From Oleiagrimonas sp963821885 (GTDB taxonomy: Bacteria; Pseudomonadota; Gammaproteobacteria; Xanthomonadales; Rhodanobacteraceae): DNA of 64,000 nt. The notes beneath the pieces were generated by a model. It saw only the letters and a list, made by a program, of their open reading frames with translations, searched no databases and was not told the DNA's origin. Positions 51,185 to 60,156 of the stretch are shown here, in pieces (position 1 is the first letter of the stretch; each line of letters starts with the position of its first letter). The DNA lies in NCBI GenBank assembly GCA_963821885.1, contig CAWGFN010000003.1:434001-498000 (forward strand), in the 5' to 3' direction. The position numbers were made by a program, and so were the translations under genes.

Positions 51185-54031
51185 TCAGCGCAGGGCCAGG
51201 AAATCGGGACTGGCGACCAGGCGCACGGCGTCCAGGCGCAGGCGGGCGGCGGGCAGGGCGGCCAGCAGGGCGTCGCGCTCGGCGGCCAGGGTGGCGATCT
51301 CCTCGGCGCGCACGCCGGGGTTGACCCGCCGGAGCGCGGTGAGGCGGTCGATCTCGCCATCCAGCGCGGCGCGGGCCGCGTCGGTGGCGTCCTGGGCCAG
51401 CGTGTCGGCCTGCGCGCGCGCCAGTTCCTCGGCGCGCTCGAGCATCGGCGGCACCAGCTGGGCGATGAATTTGCGATAGCGACCCAGGTCGGACTTGCGC
51501 TCGGCGGCGCGCTGCAGCGCCTCGTCCGACGGCGCGAAGCCCTTGCGCGCCTGCAGGCGGGTGTCCACGGCGACCGTCAGCGGCGTCGGCGGCAGGAAGC
51601 GCTCGGCGTCGAGCGGGCGCTCGGCCACGCATTCGAGCACGAACACCGCCTGCAGCAGCACGCTGCGCGGCGGCAGCTTGCCGTCGACCAGGAAGGCGGC
51701 GTTGCCGCTCTCGGTCGACAGCAGCAGGTCGATGGCGCCGGCGACCATCGGGTGGTCCGGACGCAGCAGGATCAGGTCCTCGCGCGCCAGCGCGGCGCGG
51801 CGGCTGAAGGTGGCCGCCTGTGGGCCATCGCCGAGGCCGGCGAAGGCCTCGGTGGTCAGGTACTCGGGATCCAGCAGCACGCTGTCGGCGTCGACCTCGT
51901 CGAGGTGCACGCCGAAGTGTTCGAACAGGCGCGGGATGAAGGTGTCGCGCACGGCGTCGCCGTCGGCCCCGCCCAGCGCCTCCTCCAGCGCGTCGGCCTG
52001 CGGCGCGCGCTGCGCGGCCAGTTCCAGCAGGCGGTCGCGGCCGTCGTGCATCATCGCCGCCAGCTCGCGATGCGCGGCGCGGGTCTCGTCGATCAGTACG
52101 TCCAGTTCCTGGTCGCGGCCGCCGCCGTCGCGGGCGTGGGCCTGGGCCAGCTGCACCAGGGTGTCGCCGAAGCGGCGCAGCAGCTCGCGTCCGTCCGCGG
52201 GGCTATGGGTGAAGCCGTCGACGGCCTCGTGGTGCCACCGCGCCAGCATGTGCTGGGCGCTGTCGGCGACCACCGGCACGTGCAGCACGATGTCGCGGTT
52301 CTGGCCGATGCGGTCCAGGCGGCCGATGCGCTGCTCCAGCAGGTCCGGGTCCAGCGGCAGGTCCCACAGCACCAGGTGGTGCGCGAACTGGAAGTTGCGG
52401 CCTTCCGAGCCGATCTCCGAGCACAGCAGCAACCGCGCGCCGTCGGCCTGGGCGAACCAGGCGGCGTTGCGGTCGCGCTGCAGCAGGCCCAGGTCCTCGT
52501 GGAAGCGCGCCACCCCGACGCCGCTGCGCGTGCGCAGGGCTTCCTCGATGGCCATCACCTTGGCCCGGGTGCGGCAGATCAGCAGGAATTTCTCCTGCGG
52601 GTGGGCTTCCAGCAGGGTGATCAGGTCGTCGATGCGCGGGTCGCCGGTGTAATCATGATCCAGCGCCACCGGCGGCTGCTGCACGTCGGCGTGGAATTCG
52701 GCCAGCAGGGCCTGGCGCGCGCCCTCGTCCAGCGCGTCGTCGGCCAGCACGCGCAGGTCCGGCAGGCGCTGGCGGAAACCGCCGACGCTGTCGCGGCGGT
52801 TGCGGAACATCACCCGGCCGGTGCCGTGGCGGTCGATCAGCGCGTCCAGCAGGGCATCGCCGCTGCCGTCGCGGTCCGGGTAGTCGGCGAGCATGGCCTG
52901 GGCCGCTTCGTCGCCGGCCAGCTGGGCGGCCAGCGCCGCGCGCTCGGCGTCATCCAGGGCGGCGTGCTGGCCCAGTTTCTCGGCCACCCTGGACAGGGCG
53001 ACGAAGCCGTCGGCCTCGGCCAGGTAGGCCGCCAGGTCGTGGTAGCGGGCCGGGTCGAGCAGGCGCAGGCGGGCGAAGTGGCCGCTGCGGCCGAGTTGCT
53101 CGGGGGTGGCGGTGAGCAGCACCACGGCGGGCGTGGCGCCGGCCAGCGCCTCGACCATGGCATAGCGCGGGCTGACGCCCTCGGGCGACCATTCCAGGTG
53201 ATGCGCCTCGTCGACCACCAGCAGGTCCCAGCCGGCGGCCAGCAGCTGCTCGCGGCGCCTGGGCGCTTCGTCGAACAGGCCGAAGCCGGCGATCACCCAC
53301 TGCTCGTCCTCGAACGGGTTGCGTCCGTCGCCGGCCTGCTCGATGGCCTCGCAGCGCTCCTCGTCGAAGATCGCGAAGGCGAGGTTGAAGCGGCGCAGCA
53401 TTTCCACGAACCACTGGTTGAGCAGGGCGTCGGGTAGCAGCACCAGCACGCGCGTGGCGCGGCCGGAGGCGATCTGCCGGGCCACGATCATGCCGGCTTC
53501 GATGGTCTTGCCCAGGCCGACCTCGTCGGCCAGCAGCACCCGCGGCGCGGGGCGCGAGGCGGCCATGCCGGCCACCCGCAGCTGGTGCGGGATCAGGTCG
53601 ATGCGCGCCGATTTCAGGCCCCAGGCCGGCGAGCGGCGGGCCGCGGCGCGACGTTCGAGGGCTTCCACGCGCAGCTCGAACTGCGCCACCGGGTCGACGC
53701 GACCGCCGGTCAGGCGTTCGTCGGCCTGCGAAATGCTCTGCTCGTCGTCGAGCTGGCCCTCGTGCAGCTCGCGGCCCTCGCCGCGATACAGCAGCAGGCC
53801 GTCCTCCTGCTGCTCGACGCGTTCGACGACGAAGGCGATGCCCTTGCCGGCGACCCGCTGGCCGACGCGGAATTCGGCGCGCACCAGCGGCGCGGAGTCC
53901 TGCGCGTAGGGGCGCAGCACGCCGGCCTTGGTGAACAGCATCTGCACGCTGCGGCCTTCCACGCGCAACACGGTGCCGAGACCCAGTTCGGGTTCGGCGG
54001 TGGAGATCCAGCGTTGACCGGGTATGAACAT
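51185..54031 (-). CDS. rapA: RNA polymerase-associated ATPase RapA
   Basis: 948 residues. RapA is a Swi2/Snf2-type ATPase that recycles RNA polymerase after transcription. It starts FIPGQRWISTAEPELGLGTV as in E. coli. Helicase motifs include VLLADEVGLGKTIEAG (Walker A), LLVVDEAHHLEWS, LLTATPEQLGRSGHFARL and, in the second domain, LLLCSEIGSEGRNFQFAHHL and LEQRIGRLDRIGQ. I use the ATG at 54031; an earlier codon adds ten residues. It is a lone gene. Confidence 0.96.
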   Translation of the reverse strand: MFIPGQRWISTAEPELGLGTVLRVEGRSVQMLFTKAGVLRPYAQDSAPLVRAEFRVGQRVAGKGIAFVVERVEQQEDGLLLYRGEGRELHEGQLDDEQSISQADERLTGGRVDPVAQFELRVEALERRAAARRSPAWGLKSARIDLIPHQLRVAGMAASRPAPRVLLADEVGLGKTIEAGMIVARQIASGRATRVLVLLPDALLNQWFVEMLRRFNLAFAIFDEERCEAIEQAGDGRNPFEDEQWVIAGFGLFDEAPRRREQLLAAGWDLLVVDEAHHLEWSPEGVSPRYAMVEALAGATPAVVLLTATPEQLGRSGHFARLRLLDPARYHDLAAYLAEADGFVALSRVAEKLGQHAALDDAERAALAAQLAGDEAAQAMLADYPDRDGSGDALLDALIDRHGTGRVMFRNRRDSVGGFRQRLPDLRVLADDALDEGARQALLAEFHADVQQPPVALDHDYTGDPRIDDLITLLEAHPQEKFLLICRTRAKVMAIEEALRTRSGVGVARFHEDLGLLQRDRNAAWFAQADGARLLLCSEIGSEGRNFQFAHHLVLWDLPLDPDLLEQRIGRLDRIGQNRDIVLHVPVVADSAQHMLARWHHEAVDGFTHSPADGRELLRRFGDTLVQLAQAHARDGGGRDQELDVLIDETRAAHRELAAMMHDGRDRLLELAAQRAPQADALEEALGGADGDAVRDTFIPRLFEHFGVHLDEVDADSVLLDPEYLTTEAFAGLGDGPQAATFSRRAALAREDLILLRPDHPMVAGAIDLLLSTESGNAAFLVDGKLPPRSVLLQAVFVLECVAERPLDAERFLPPTPLTVAVDTRLQARKGFAPSDEALQRAAERKSDLGRYRKFIAQLVPPMLERAEELARAQADTLAQDATDAARAALDGEIDRLTALRRVNPGVRAEEIATLAAERDALLAALPAARLRLDAVRLVASPDFLALR

Positions 54032-54117
54032 CGCCACTCGGGGTCTTGAATAGCCGGCCATTATCCGCGCATGCGCGCGTGGATGAAAGCGCCGGCCCGC
54101 GCGGGCGGCATCGGCGC

Positions 54118-54152
54118 ATGAAAAAAGGGCGCCGTGCGATGCACGACGCCCT
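54118..54152 (-). terminator. Rho-independent terminator of the M13 peptidase gene
   Basis: GGGCGCCGTGC (54127-54137) pairs with GCACGACGCCC (54141-54151) with a single mismatch. On the minus strand it is followed by the T-run given by AAAAAA at 54121-54126. It lies 48 nt after the peptidase stop. Confidence 0.88.
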
Positions 54153-54198
54153 TCAGGTCAGTATCCCTGGATACGCGGGTATCCGGGGCCGACGGGTG

Positions 54199-56325
54199 TT
54201 ACCAGATCACGACCTGCTTGTCGGCCGGACGCACCATCTTGTCGCCGGCCTTGCAGCCGAACGCCTTGGCGAACGCCGGCATGTTGGACGGCGCGCCGAT
54301 CGCACGGAACTGCGTCGGCGAATGCGGATCGGCGTTGAGCAGCACCATCTGGCGCTTCTCGCGCATCTCGCCGCGCCACACGCGGGCCCAGTTCAGGAAG
54401 AAGCGCTGGTCCTCGGTGTAGCCGTCGATGGTCTTGCCGGCTTCGGCGGGGTTGTTCTTCAGCGCCGTCTGCAGGGCGTCGTAGGCGATGTTCAGGCCGC
54501 CCAGGTCGGCGATGTTCTCGCCCAGGGTCAGCTTGCCGTTGACGTGCAGGTCCGGGTGGTCGGCCAGCGGGGTGTAGCCGTTGAACTGCTCGACCAGCTT
54601 GTCGGTGCGGGCGTCGAAGTTCTTGCGGTCGGCCTTGGTCCACCAGTTGTGCAGGTTGCCGTCGCCATCGTACTGGCTGCCCTGGTCGTCGAAGCCGTGG
54701 CTGGATTCGTGGCCGATCACCGCGCCGATGCCGCCGTAGTTGATCGCATCGTCACCGTTGGCATAGAAGAACGGCGCCTGCAGGATCGCGGCGGGGAAGT
54801 TGATGGTGTTGGTGGTCGGGCTGTAGTACGCGTTGACGGTCTGCGGCGTCATGCCCCATTCCTTGCGGTCGGTCGGCTTGCCGATCTTGGCCAGGTCGTA
54901 GTCGTAGTTGAACTTCTGCGCCGCCTCGAGGTTGGCGTAGTAGTTGTCCGGGGTGACCTTCAGGCCGTCCCAGCTGCGCCACTGGTCGGGGTAGCCGATC
55001 TTGGGCAGGAACTTGGACCACTTGTCCAGCGCCTTCTGCTTGGTCTCCGGGCTCATCCAGGCCAGGTTCTCGATGCGGTTCTTCAGCGCCGCCAGCACGT
55101 TGTGCACCAGCTTGTCGGCGCGTTCCTTGGCCTCGGGCGGGAAGTACTTGGCCACGTACAGCTGGCCCAGGGCCTGGCCCATGGTGCCGTTGACCGCGCC
55201 CAGCGCGCGCTTCCACTGCGGGCTCTGCTGCGGCTGGCCGCTCAGGGTCTTGCCGTAGAAGTCGAAGCGGGCATCGACGAACGGTTCGGACAGGGCGCTG
55301 GCCGAGCCGTTGAGGGTCTGGGCCTTCAGGTAGGCACGCCACTCATCCAGCGGGGTGCTGGCCAGCATCTTGTCGACCTCGGCGAAGAACTTCGGCTGCG
55401 ACAGCGAGAAGCCCTTGTCGACGGTCACGCCCTGGGACTTGAAGAACGTGTTCCAGTCGAAATGCGGGGTGATCTTGTTGGCCTCGGCCACCGAGACGAA
55501 GTGGTACTGGTTGTCCGGGTTGCGCATCTCCACGCGGGAGATCGAGTGCTCGGCCAGCTGGGTCTCGAACTTCAACGCCAGCGCGGCCTGCTTGCTGGCC
55601 TCGGCGGGCTTGTCGCCGGTCAGTTCGAACAGCTTGCCCAGGTACTTCACGTACGCCTCGCGCACGTCCTTGTACTGCGGCTTGGTGTAGTAGTCGGTGG
55701 TGGGCAGGCCCAGGCCATCCTGGAAGGTGTAGGCGATCTGCTGCTTGGCGTTCTGGTAGTCGGCGCCGGCGCCGAAGCTGAAGACCACGCCGTCGCCCTT
55801 GGCGAAGTTGGCGTCCAGCCACGGCTGCAGGTCCTTGCGCGAGGTCAGCTTGTCGATCGCGGCGAGGTCCGGCTTGATCGGGTCGAAGCCGAGCTTGTTG
55901 CGCGCGTCCATGTCCAGGGCCGAGCGGTACATCCAGCCGATCTTCTGCTCGATCGAGCCGGACTTGGCGCTGTCGGCTTCCTTGTTGGCCTGGTCGACGA
56001 GCTGGTGCTGGTCGTTCAGGCTCTTCTCGCGAAGCTCCATGAACGAACCCCAGGAGCTCTGGTCGGCCGGGATCGGATGGGCCTTGACCCACTTGTCGTT
56101 GACGAAACCGTTGAAGTCCTGGCAGGCGTTGATGTTCTTGTCCAGGTCGGCGACGTCGAACACCGGGGCGCTCGGCGCCATCGCGGCGGTGGCCGCGGCG
56201 GCCGGCTTGGCGGAAGCCGCCGAAGCGGGCTTGGCGGCGTTGTCGTCGCCGTGATTGCCGCAGGCGGCGACGGCGAACGTGACGCCGACGGCCAGGACCA
56301 GCGGCTTGAACATGAGCTTCTTCAT
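54199..56325 (-). CDS. M13-family metallopeptidase (neprilysin/PepO-like), lipoprotein
   Basis: 708 residues. Lipoprotein signal (LVLAVGVTFAVAACGNHGD) and Ala-rich linker, then a full M13 domain. The zinc site HESSH is in IGAVIGHESSHGFDDQGSQ, the third ligand in LTLGENIADLGGLNIAYDAL, and NAYYSPTTNTINFPAAILQ gives the substrate-strand NAYY motif. It ends with CKAGDKMVRPADKQVVIW, a canonical M13 terminus. It is likely an envelope oligopeptidase. The start at 56325 fits the signal peptide. Confidence 0.94.
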   Translation of the reverse strand: MKKLMFKPLVLAVGVTFAVAACGNHGDDNAAKPASAASAKPAAAATAAMAPSAPVFDVADLDKNINACQDFNGFVNDKWVKAHPIPADQSSWGSFMELREKSLNDQHQLVDQANKEADSAKSGSIEQKIGWMYRSALDMDARNKLGFDPIKPDLAAIDKLTSRKDLQPWLDANFAKGDGVVFSFGAGADYQNAKQQIAYTFQDGLGLPTTDYYTKPQYKDVREAYVKYLGKLFELTGDKPAEASKQAALALKFETQLAEHSISRVEMRNPDNQYHFVSVAEANKITPHFDWNTFFKSQGVTVDKGFSLSQPKFFAEVDKMLASTPLDEWRAYLKAQTLNGSASALSEPFVDARFDFYGKTLSGQPQQSPQWKRALGAVNGTMGQALGQLYVAKYFPPEAKERADKLVHNVLAALKNRIENLAWMSPETKQKALDKWSKFLPKIGYPDQWRSWDGLKVTPDNYYANLEAAQKFNYDYDLAKIGKPTDRKEWGMTPQTVNAYYSPTTNTINFPAAILQAPFFYANGDDAINYGGIGAVIGHESSHGFDDQGSQYDGDGNLHNWWTKADRKNFDARTDKLVEQFNGYTPLADHPDLHVNGKLTLGENIADLGGLNIAYDALQTALKNNPAEAGKTIDGYTEDQRFFLNWARVWRGEMREKRQMVLLNADPHSPTQFRAIGAPSNMPAFAKAFGCKAGDKMVRPADKQVVIW

Positions 56326-56460
56326 TCGGGATCTCTCCTCCAGGATGGGAACCGGTTTACGGATGACATGCGTAGTCGCCCGGCGCGCCGCCCCCTCGGC
56401 GGTCGGGCGCATGGAACGGCAGAATAGGCCAAAAGTCCCGAGGCTTCGATGTGTCGAAGG

Positions 56461-57153
56461 TCAGGGGTGGGACGTCTCGCCGCTATCCCCGACCGGAGCC
56501 GCCGGCGTCATGCGCCGCATGCCGGGCAGGGTGTCCGGGGCCACCGCGCCGCCGGAGATGATGAAGGCCATGGCCTGGTCCATGGTCCAGTCGGTGGGCG
56601 TCAGTTCCTCGACCGCGACCACTTCCAGGTAGCCACCGGTGGGGTTGGGCGTGGTCGGGATGTAGACCGCGGCCATCTCGCGGCCGCTGCCTTCCTCGAT
56701 CATCACGCGGGTGACGAAGCCGACGACCTTCATGCCCTCGCGCGGGAAATCCACCAGCACCACGCGCTGCACCTGGTCCGGACGCTTCTGCATCACGGTC
56801 ATCAGCTTCTTGGTGCCGCCGTAGATGGTCTTCACCATCGGGATGCGCTCGAGCAGGGTGTCGAAGGCCGTGAGCATGCGCTGGCCGATCACGCGGCTGG
56901 CGACCCAGCCGAGGAAATACAGCCCGACGATGGTGATCAGCAGGGCGAGGATGCTCAGCACCCACTTGGAGGCCAGCCAGTGGGCCAGCCTTGGCGCGAC
57001 CAGGCCGACGGCGTTGATCATCGCGCTGACCAGTGGCGTGCCCAGGCCGGCCAGCAGGCCGAAAACGAAGGAGAACACCAGCCAGGTCACCCACAGTGGC
57101 AGGATCGTCAGCAGGCCGGTCAGCATGTAGCGTTTGATGCGCAGGGGACGCAT
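56461..57153 (-). CDS. DUF502 family membrane protein
   Basis: 230 residues. Two N-terminal helices (LTGLLTILPLWVTWLVFSFV and LSILALLITIVGLYFLGWVA) precede the DUF502 block IPMVKTIYGGTKKLMTVMQ, VVLVDFPREGMKVVGFVTR and YIPTTPNPTGGYLEVV, ending PTDWTMDQAMAFIISGG. The biochemical role of the family is unknown to me. I use the ATG at 57153. It is divergent from the sigma-factor gene. Confidence 0.88.
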   Translation of the reverse strand: MRPLRIKRYMLTGLLTILPLWVTWLVFSFVFGLLAGLGTPLVSAMINAVGLVAPRLAHWLASKWVLSILALLITIVGLYFLGWVASRVIGQRMLTAFDTLLERIPMVKTIYGGTKKLMTVMQKRPDQVQRVVLVDFPREGMKVVGFVTRVMIEEGSGREMAAVYIPTTPNPTGGYLEVVAVEELTPTDWTMDQAMAFIISGGAVAPDTLPGMRRMTPAAPVGDSGETSHP

Positions 57154-57280
57154 GGCGGCTCTCGTCGGGGCTTGCGTCCATTGTAGGGCGATCGGCGCCG
57201 CGTGCACGCGATGGACGGCACGCTGTGATGTTTTGCCCGCGCCAGCGAATCATGCAGTGGATGCATGGGGAACCGACACC

Positions 57281-57805
57281 GTGACGGCAAGGCAACGACA
57301 ACAGGCCTTCGAGGCTCAGCTTCGCGAACACGAGCGCATCGTGTTCAAGGTGGCTTCGATGTATGCACAGCGACCGCGAAGACCGCAACGACCTCGAGCA
57401 GGAGATCTGCACCCAGGCGTGGCGTTCGTTCGGCCGTTACGACGCCAGCGACGGGCGAAGTTTCCGACCTGGCTGTACCGGGTGGCCCTGAACGTGGCCA
57501 TCTCGCAGGTGCGCCGCAACGTGCGTGCGCGCCAGCAGCAGACGGTGCCGCTGGACGCCGCGCACATCGACACCCTCGGTGGCGGCACGCCGGTGGCCGA
57601 GCCCGACGCGCGACTGGCCTGGCTGCATGACGTCATCGGCGACCTGGACCCCATGCACCGCGCGTTGATGCTGCTGTACCTGGAAGACCACAGTCATGCC
57701 GAGATCGCCGAGATCCTCGGCATCGGCGTGAGCAACGTGTCGACCCGGCTGCACCGCATCACGCGCGAACTGCGCCAACGCGCCACGCATGAGACAGGAG
57801 CATGA
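57281..57805 (+). pseudogene. ECF RNA polymerase sigma factor with an internally frameshifted segment
   Basis: The open frame from GTG 57281 encodes 174 residues. Ends are good ECF sigma: VTARQRQQAFEAQLREHERI and FPTWLYRVALNVAISQVRRN, then region 4 HAEIAEILGIGVSNVSTRLH. Between 57368 and 57457 this frame gives Arg/Pro-rich nonsense, while the next frame reads SDREDRNDLEQEICTQAWRS and FGRYDASDGR, the expected region 2. So two indels of opposite effect flank the segment (near 57368 and 57457). The -10-binding helix is lost in this frame unless the sequence is wrong. It overlaps the following membrane gene (ATGA), as sigma/anti-sigma pairs do. Confidence 0.8.
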
Positions 57806-58452
57806 GCATGGAAATTGACGACATCAGGCAGGCCTGGAAGGACCTCGACCGCCGGCTCGAGCAGCAGCATGCCGAGCATCTGGAGCTGCGCCGCGAGACC
57901 CGCCTGGGCGCGCTGCAGCGCGGCCTGCGGCCACTGGTCTGGGGACAGTCGCTGCAGTTGCTGATCGGCGTGGCCCTGGCCACCTGGGCGGTGAGCTTCT
58001 GGATTCCCCACCGCCATGTGACGCACCTGCTGGTCAGCGGGATCCTGATGCAGGCGCTGGGCCTGTTCATGGTGATCTCCGCGACCCGGGTGCTGGCGCT
58101 GGTCAGGCGCCTGGATCTCGGCGCGCCGGTGGCGGCGATCCAGCACCGCCTGGCCGACCTGCGCCACTGGCGGGTGCGCGTGGAGGCGCCGATCAACGCC
58201 GTGGTCGGCAGCTTCATCTGGATTCCCGCCCTGATCATGAGCCTGGCCGCGCACGGCCTGGACCCGTGGGGGCCGGGCATGGCCAGCTGGGCCGGGCTGA
58301 GCGCGCTGGTCGGCCTGGGCGTGGTGGCGATGGTGGTCTGGCTGGCGCGTCGCCACGGCTACGGCGCGCGGCTGGAGGCGCACGCGGCGGGCAACAGCGT
58401 GCAGCGCGCACGGCAGATTCTCGACGAGATCGAGCAGTTCGAGCGCGAGTGA
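57802..58452 (+). CDS. Membrane protein coupled to the ECF sigma factor
   Basis: 216 residues. An acidic N-terminal stretch (IDDIRQAWKDLDRRLEQQHAEHL) is followed by about four helices (LQLLIGVALATWAVSFW, LMQALGLFMVISATRVLAL, INAVVGSFIWIPALIMSLA and LSALVGLGVVAMVVWLA) and an acidic tail. No family motif is recognised. ATGA overlap with the sigma gene suggests an anti-sigma or accessory membrane role, by position only. An ATG at 57808 is an alternative start. Confidence 0.78.
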   Translation: MSMEIDDIRQAWKDLDRRLEQQHAEHLELRRETRLGALQRGLRPLVWGQSLQLLIGVALATWAVSFWIPHRHVTHLLVSGILMQALGLFMVISATRVLALVRRLDLGAPVAAIQHRLADLRHWRVRVEAPINAVVGSFIWIPALIMSLAAHGLDPWGPGMASWAGLSALVGLGVVAMVVWLARRHGYGARLEAHAAGNSVQRARQILDEIEQFERE

Positions 58453-58459
58453 GGCGCGC

Positions 58460-58945
58460 TCAGCCGCGCGGCGCGTCGGCGTGGAATGGCGAGGGGCGCA
58501 GGCCGGGCTTGAGGCGCACGTACAGCTGCTTGCGCACCCGCGCCACGACCTCGCCGCCCTCGCCGGTGACTTCGGCCTCGAACCAGCGCAGGACCTTGGC
58601 ACCATCGGCCGCGGCCGTGCGCAACTCGTCGATCATCGCTGGCGTGACCTTGAAATGCGCATGCACGTCACTGCGGCCGGGGGCCACGAAGTCGATCGCC
58701 GCGGCCTTGTCCCAGACGTAGTAGTCCTCGCCCAGGCGGTGCATGACCAGCAGCATCCAGAAGGGGTCGGTCATGGCGAACAGGTTGCCGCCGAACTGCG
58801 TGCGCACGTAGTTGCGGTTCCAGGGGCGCAGCCGGAGCACAACACGTGCCTCGTCCCAGGCCTCGCTGATGAATTGCACCCGGATGGCGTTGATCAGGAA
58901 CGGTGGCCAGAGATTGAGCAGACGGCGGAACGTGGAAGCGCGCAT
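58460..58945 (-). CDS. DUF4442 hotdog-fold (thioesterase-like) protein
   Basis: 161 residues. The hotdog pattern is visible: a helix NAIRVQFISEAWDEARVVLR, then RPWNRNYVRTQFGGNLFAMTD, VWDKAAAIDFVAPGRSDV and VVARVRKQLYVRLKP. DUF4442 proteins are related to acyl-CoA thioesterases; the substrate is not evident. A perfect 12-bp palindrome lies 43 nt upstream (58989-59000). Confidence 0.85.
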   Translation of the reverse strand: MRASTFRRLLNLWPPFLINAIRVQFISEAWDEARVVLRLRPWNRNYVRTQFGGNLFAMTDPFWMLLVMHRLGEDYYVWDKAAAIDFVAPGRSDVHAHFKVTPAMIDELRTAAADGAKVLRWFEAEVTGEGGEVVARVRKQLYVRLKPGLRPSPFHADAPRG

Positions 58946-58988
58946 GAAGGATCCGGGAGATGGCAGCGCTGCTATCGTAGCGTAAACA

Positions 58989-59000
58989 TACGCATGCGTA
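58989..59000. promoter_or_regulatory. Palindrome TACGCATGCGTA upstream of the DUF4442 gene
   Basis: Perfect 12-bp palindrome in the promoter region, a possible operator for a dimeric repressor such as a TetR-family protein. No regulator gene adjoins. Confidence 0.35.
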
Positions 59001-59113
59001 CGGATGTGTGTTTTTCTTTCCCGGGTGTTCCTTTCGCTCGTACCTAGGGCACTTCACGCGATCGTCATGCCAGCTTTCACTGGGATGAGGATCGGAGAGC
59101 GTACGCTTTACCC

Positions 59114-59183
59114 GAGTCCCGAGTCCCGAGTCCCGAGTCCCGAGTCCCGAGTCCCGAGTCCCGAGTCCCGAGTCCCGAGTCCC
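59114..59183. repeat. Tandem heptamer array GAGTCCC (10 units)
   Basis: Ten perfect GAGTCCC units, identical in unit to the array at 13232-13350. It ends 4 nt before the stop codon of the frameshifted thioredoxin-TPR gene on the minus strand. Confidence 0.95.
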
Positions 59184-59187
59184 GGCA

Positions 59188-60061
59188 TCAGAACAGCACG
59201 GACGCCATGCGCCGACGGTAGTCGCTGACCAGGGCCGCGTCGTCGAGCACCTGGAAGGCGTCCAGCAGCCGCTGGCGCGCCAGGCCCTCGTTCCAGTCGC
59301 GCTGGTGCTTGAGGATATGCAGGAACTGCTCCAGGCCCTCGGCCGGCGCGTCGCCCAGCACCAGGCGCACGCCGAGCTGGTCGCGCGCGGCCCAGTCCGT
59401 CGGGTCGCTGTCGATGCGCTGGCGCAGGTGGGCCGCGTCGGGCGCGCCATCCAGGGCGCGGGCCAGCTCCAGCTGGCCGCGCAGGCGGGTGGCGCGATCA
59501 TCGGTGGCGAGGTTGGCGGGCAGGGCGTCGAGCGCCTGCGCGCGCGGCGTCGATCTCGCCCGCGCGCAGCTGCGCCAGGGCCAGGTCCAGCTTCAGGCTG
59601 TCGTCGTCGGGGCGACTGGCGATCTGCGCCTGGATGCGGGCAAGGGCGTCGTCCGCGGACTCGGCCGGCGCCGCGTCCGCCTCGACGCTGTCGTCCGCCG
59701 GGATATCCAGCTGCGCGATGGGCTCGACATGCTTGTCCAGGAACGCGCGCAGCTGGCCTTCCGGCAGCGCGCCGGCGAAGCCGTCCACCGGCTTGCCGTC
59801 CTTGAACAGGGCCACGGTCGGAATGCTCTGGATGCCGAACATGGCCGCCAGCTCCTGGTTGGCCTCGACGTCGATCTTGCCCAGCCGGAAGGCGCCGCCA
59901 TAGGCGTCGGCGAGTTTCTCCAGCACCGGGCCGAGCGTCTTGCACGGCCCGCACCACTCGGCCCAGAAGTCGAGCAGGATGGGCGTCTGCTGCGAGGCGA
60001 GCAGCACGTCCTGCTCGAAATTTTCCGCGTTGACGTCGAATACGTGCGGGCTGGTGCTCAC
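59188..60061 (-). pseudogene. cnoX: Thioredoxin-TPR chaperone (CnoX/YbbN), frameshifted
   Basis: From GTG 60061 (ribosome site GGAG), residues 1-110 are a thioredoxin domain with active site WAEWCGPCKTLGP, then TPR-like helices (DDALARIQAQIASRPDDDSL). After EIDAAR the frame becomes Arg-rich and stops at 59498. A neighbouring frame continues with QALDALPANLATDDRATRLR and ends LDDAALVSDYRRRMASVLF at 59188, the proper CnoX C-terminus. The break lies in the GCGCGCGCGGCG run at 59538-59548, consistent with loss of one CG unit, by slippage or sequencing error. CnoX is a holdase that guards GroEL clients. If real, the product loses its TPR half. Confidence 0.82.
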
Positions 60062-60156
60062 GGCAACTCCGATGCGATGTGGAATGCCATTCAAGTCGGG
60101 GCGGACGACGGCAAATCAAGCCCGCATTCAGACGGGACATGTTGGATAATCGCCCC

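Noticed and set aside
51017..53437. 806-codon plus-strand open frame opposite rapA
   Set aside because: RapA is conserved across the whole span; the opposite frame has low-complexity Gln/Val/His composition and no motif.
54046..56427. 793-codon plus-strand open frame opposite the M13 peptidase
   Set aside because: It is a shadow of a clear M13 peptidase; no domain is recognisable.
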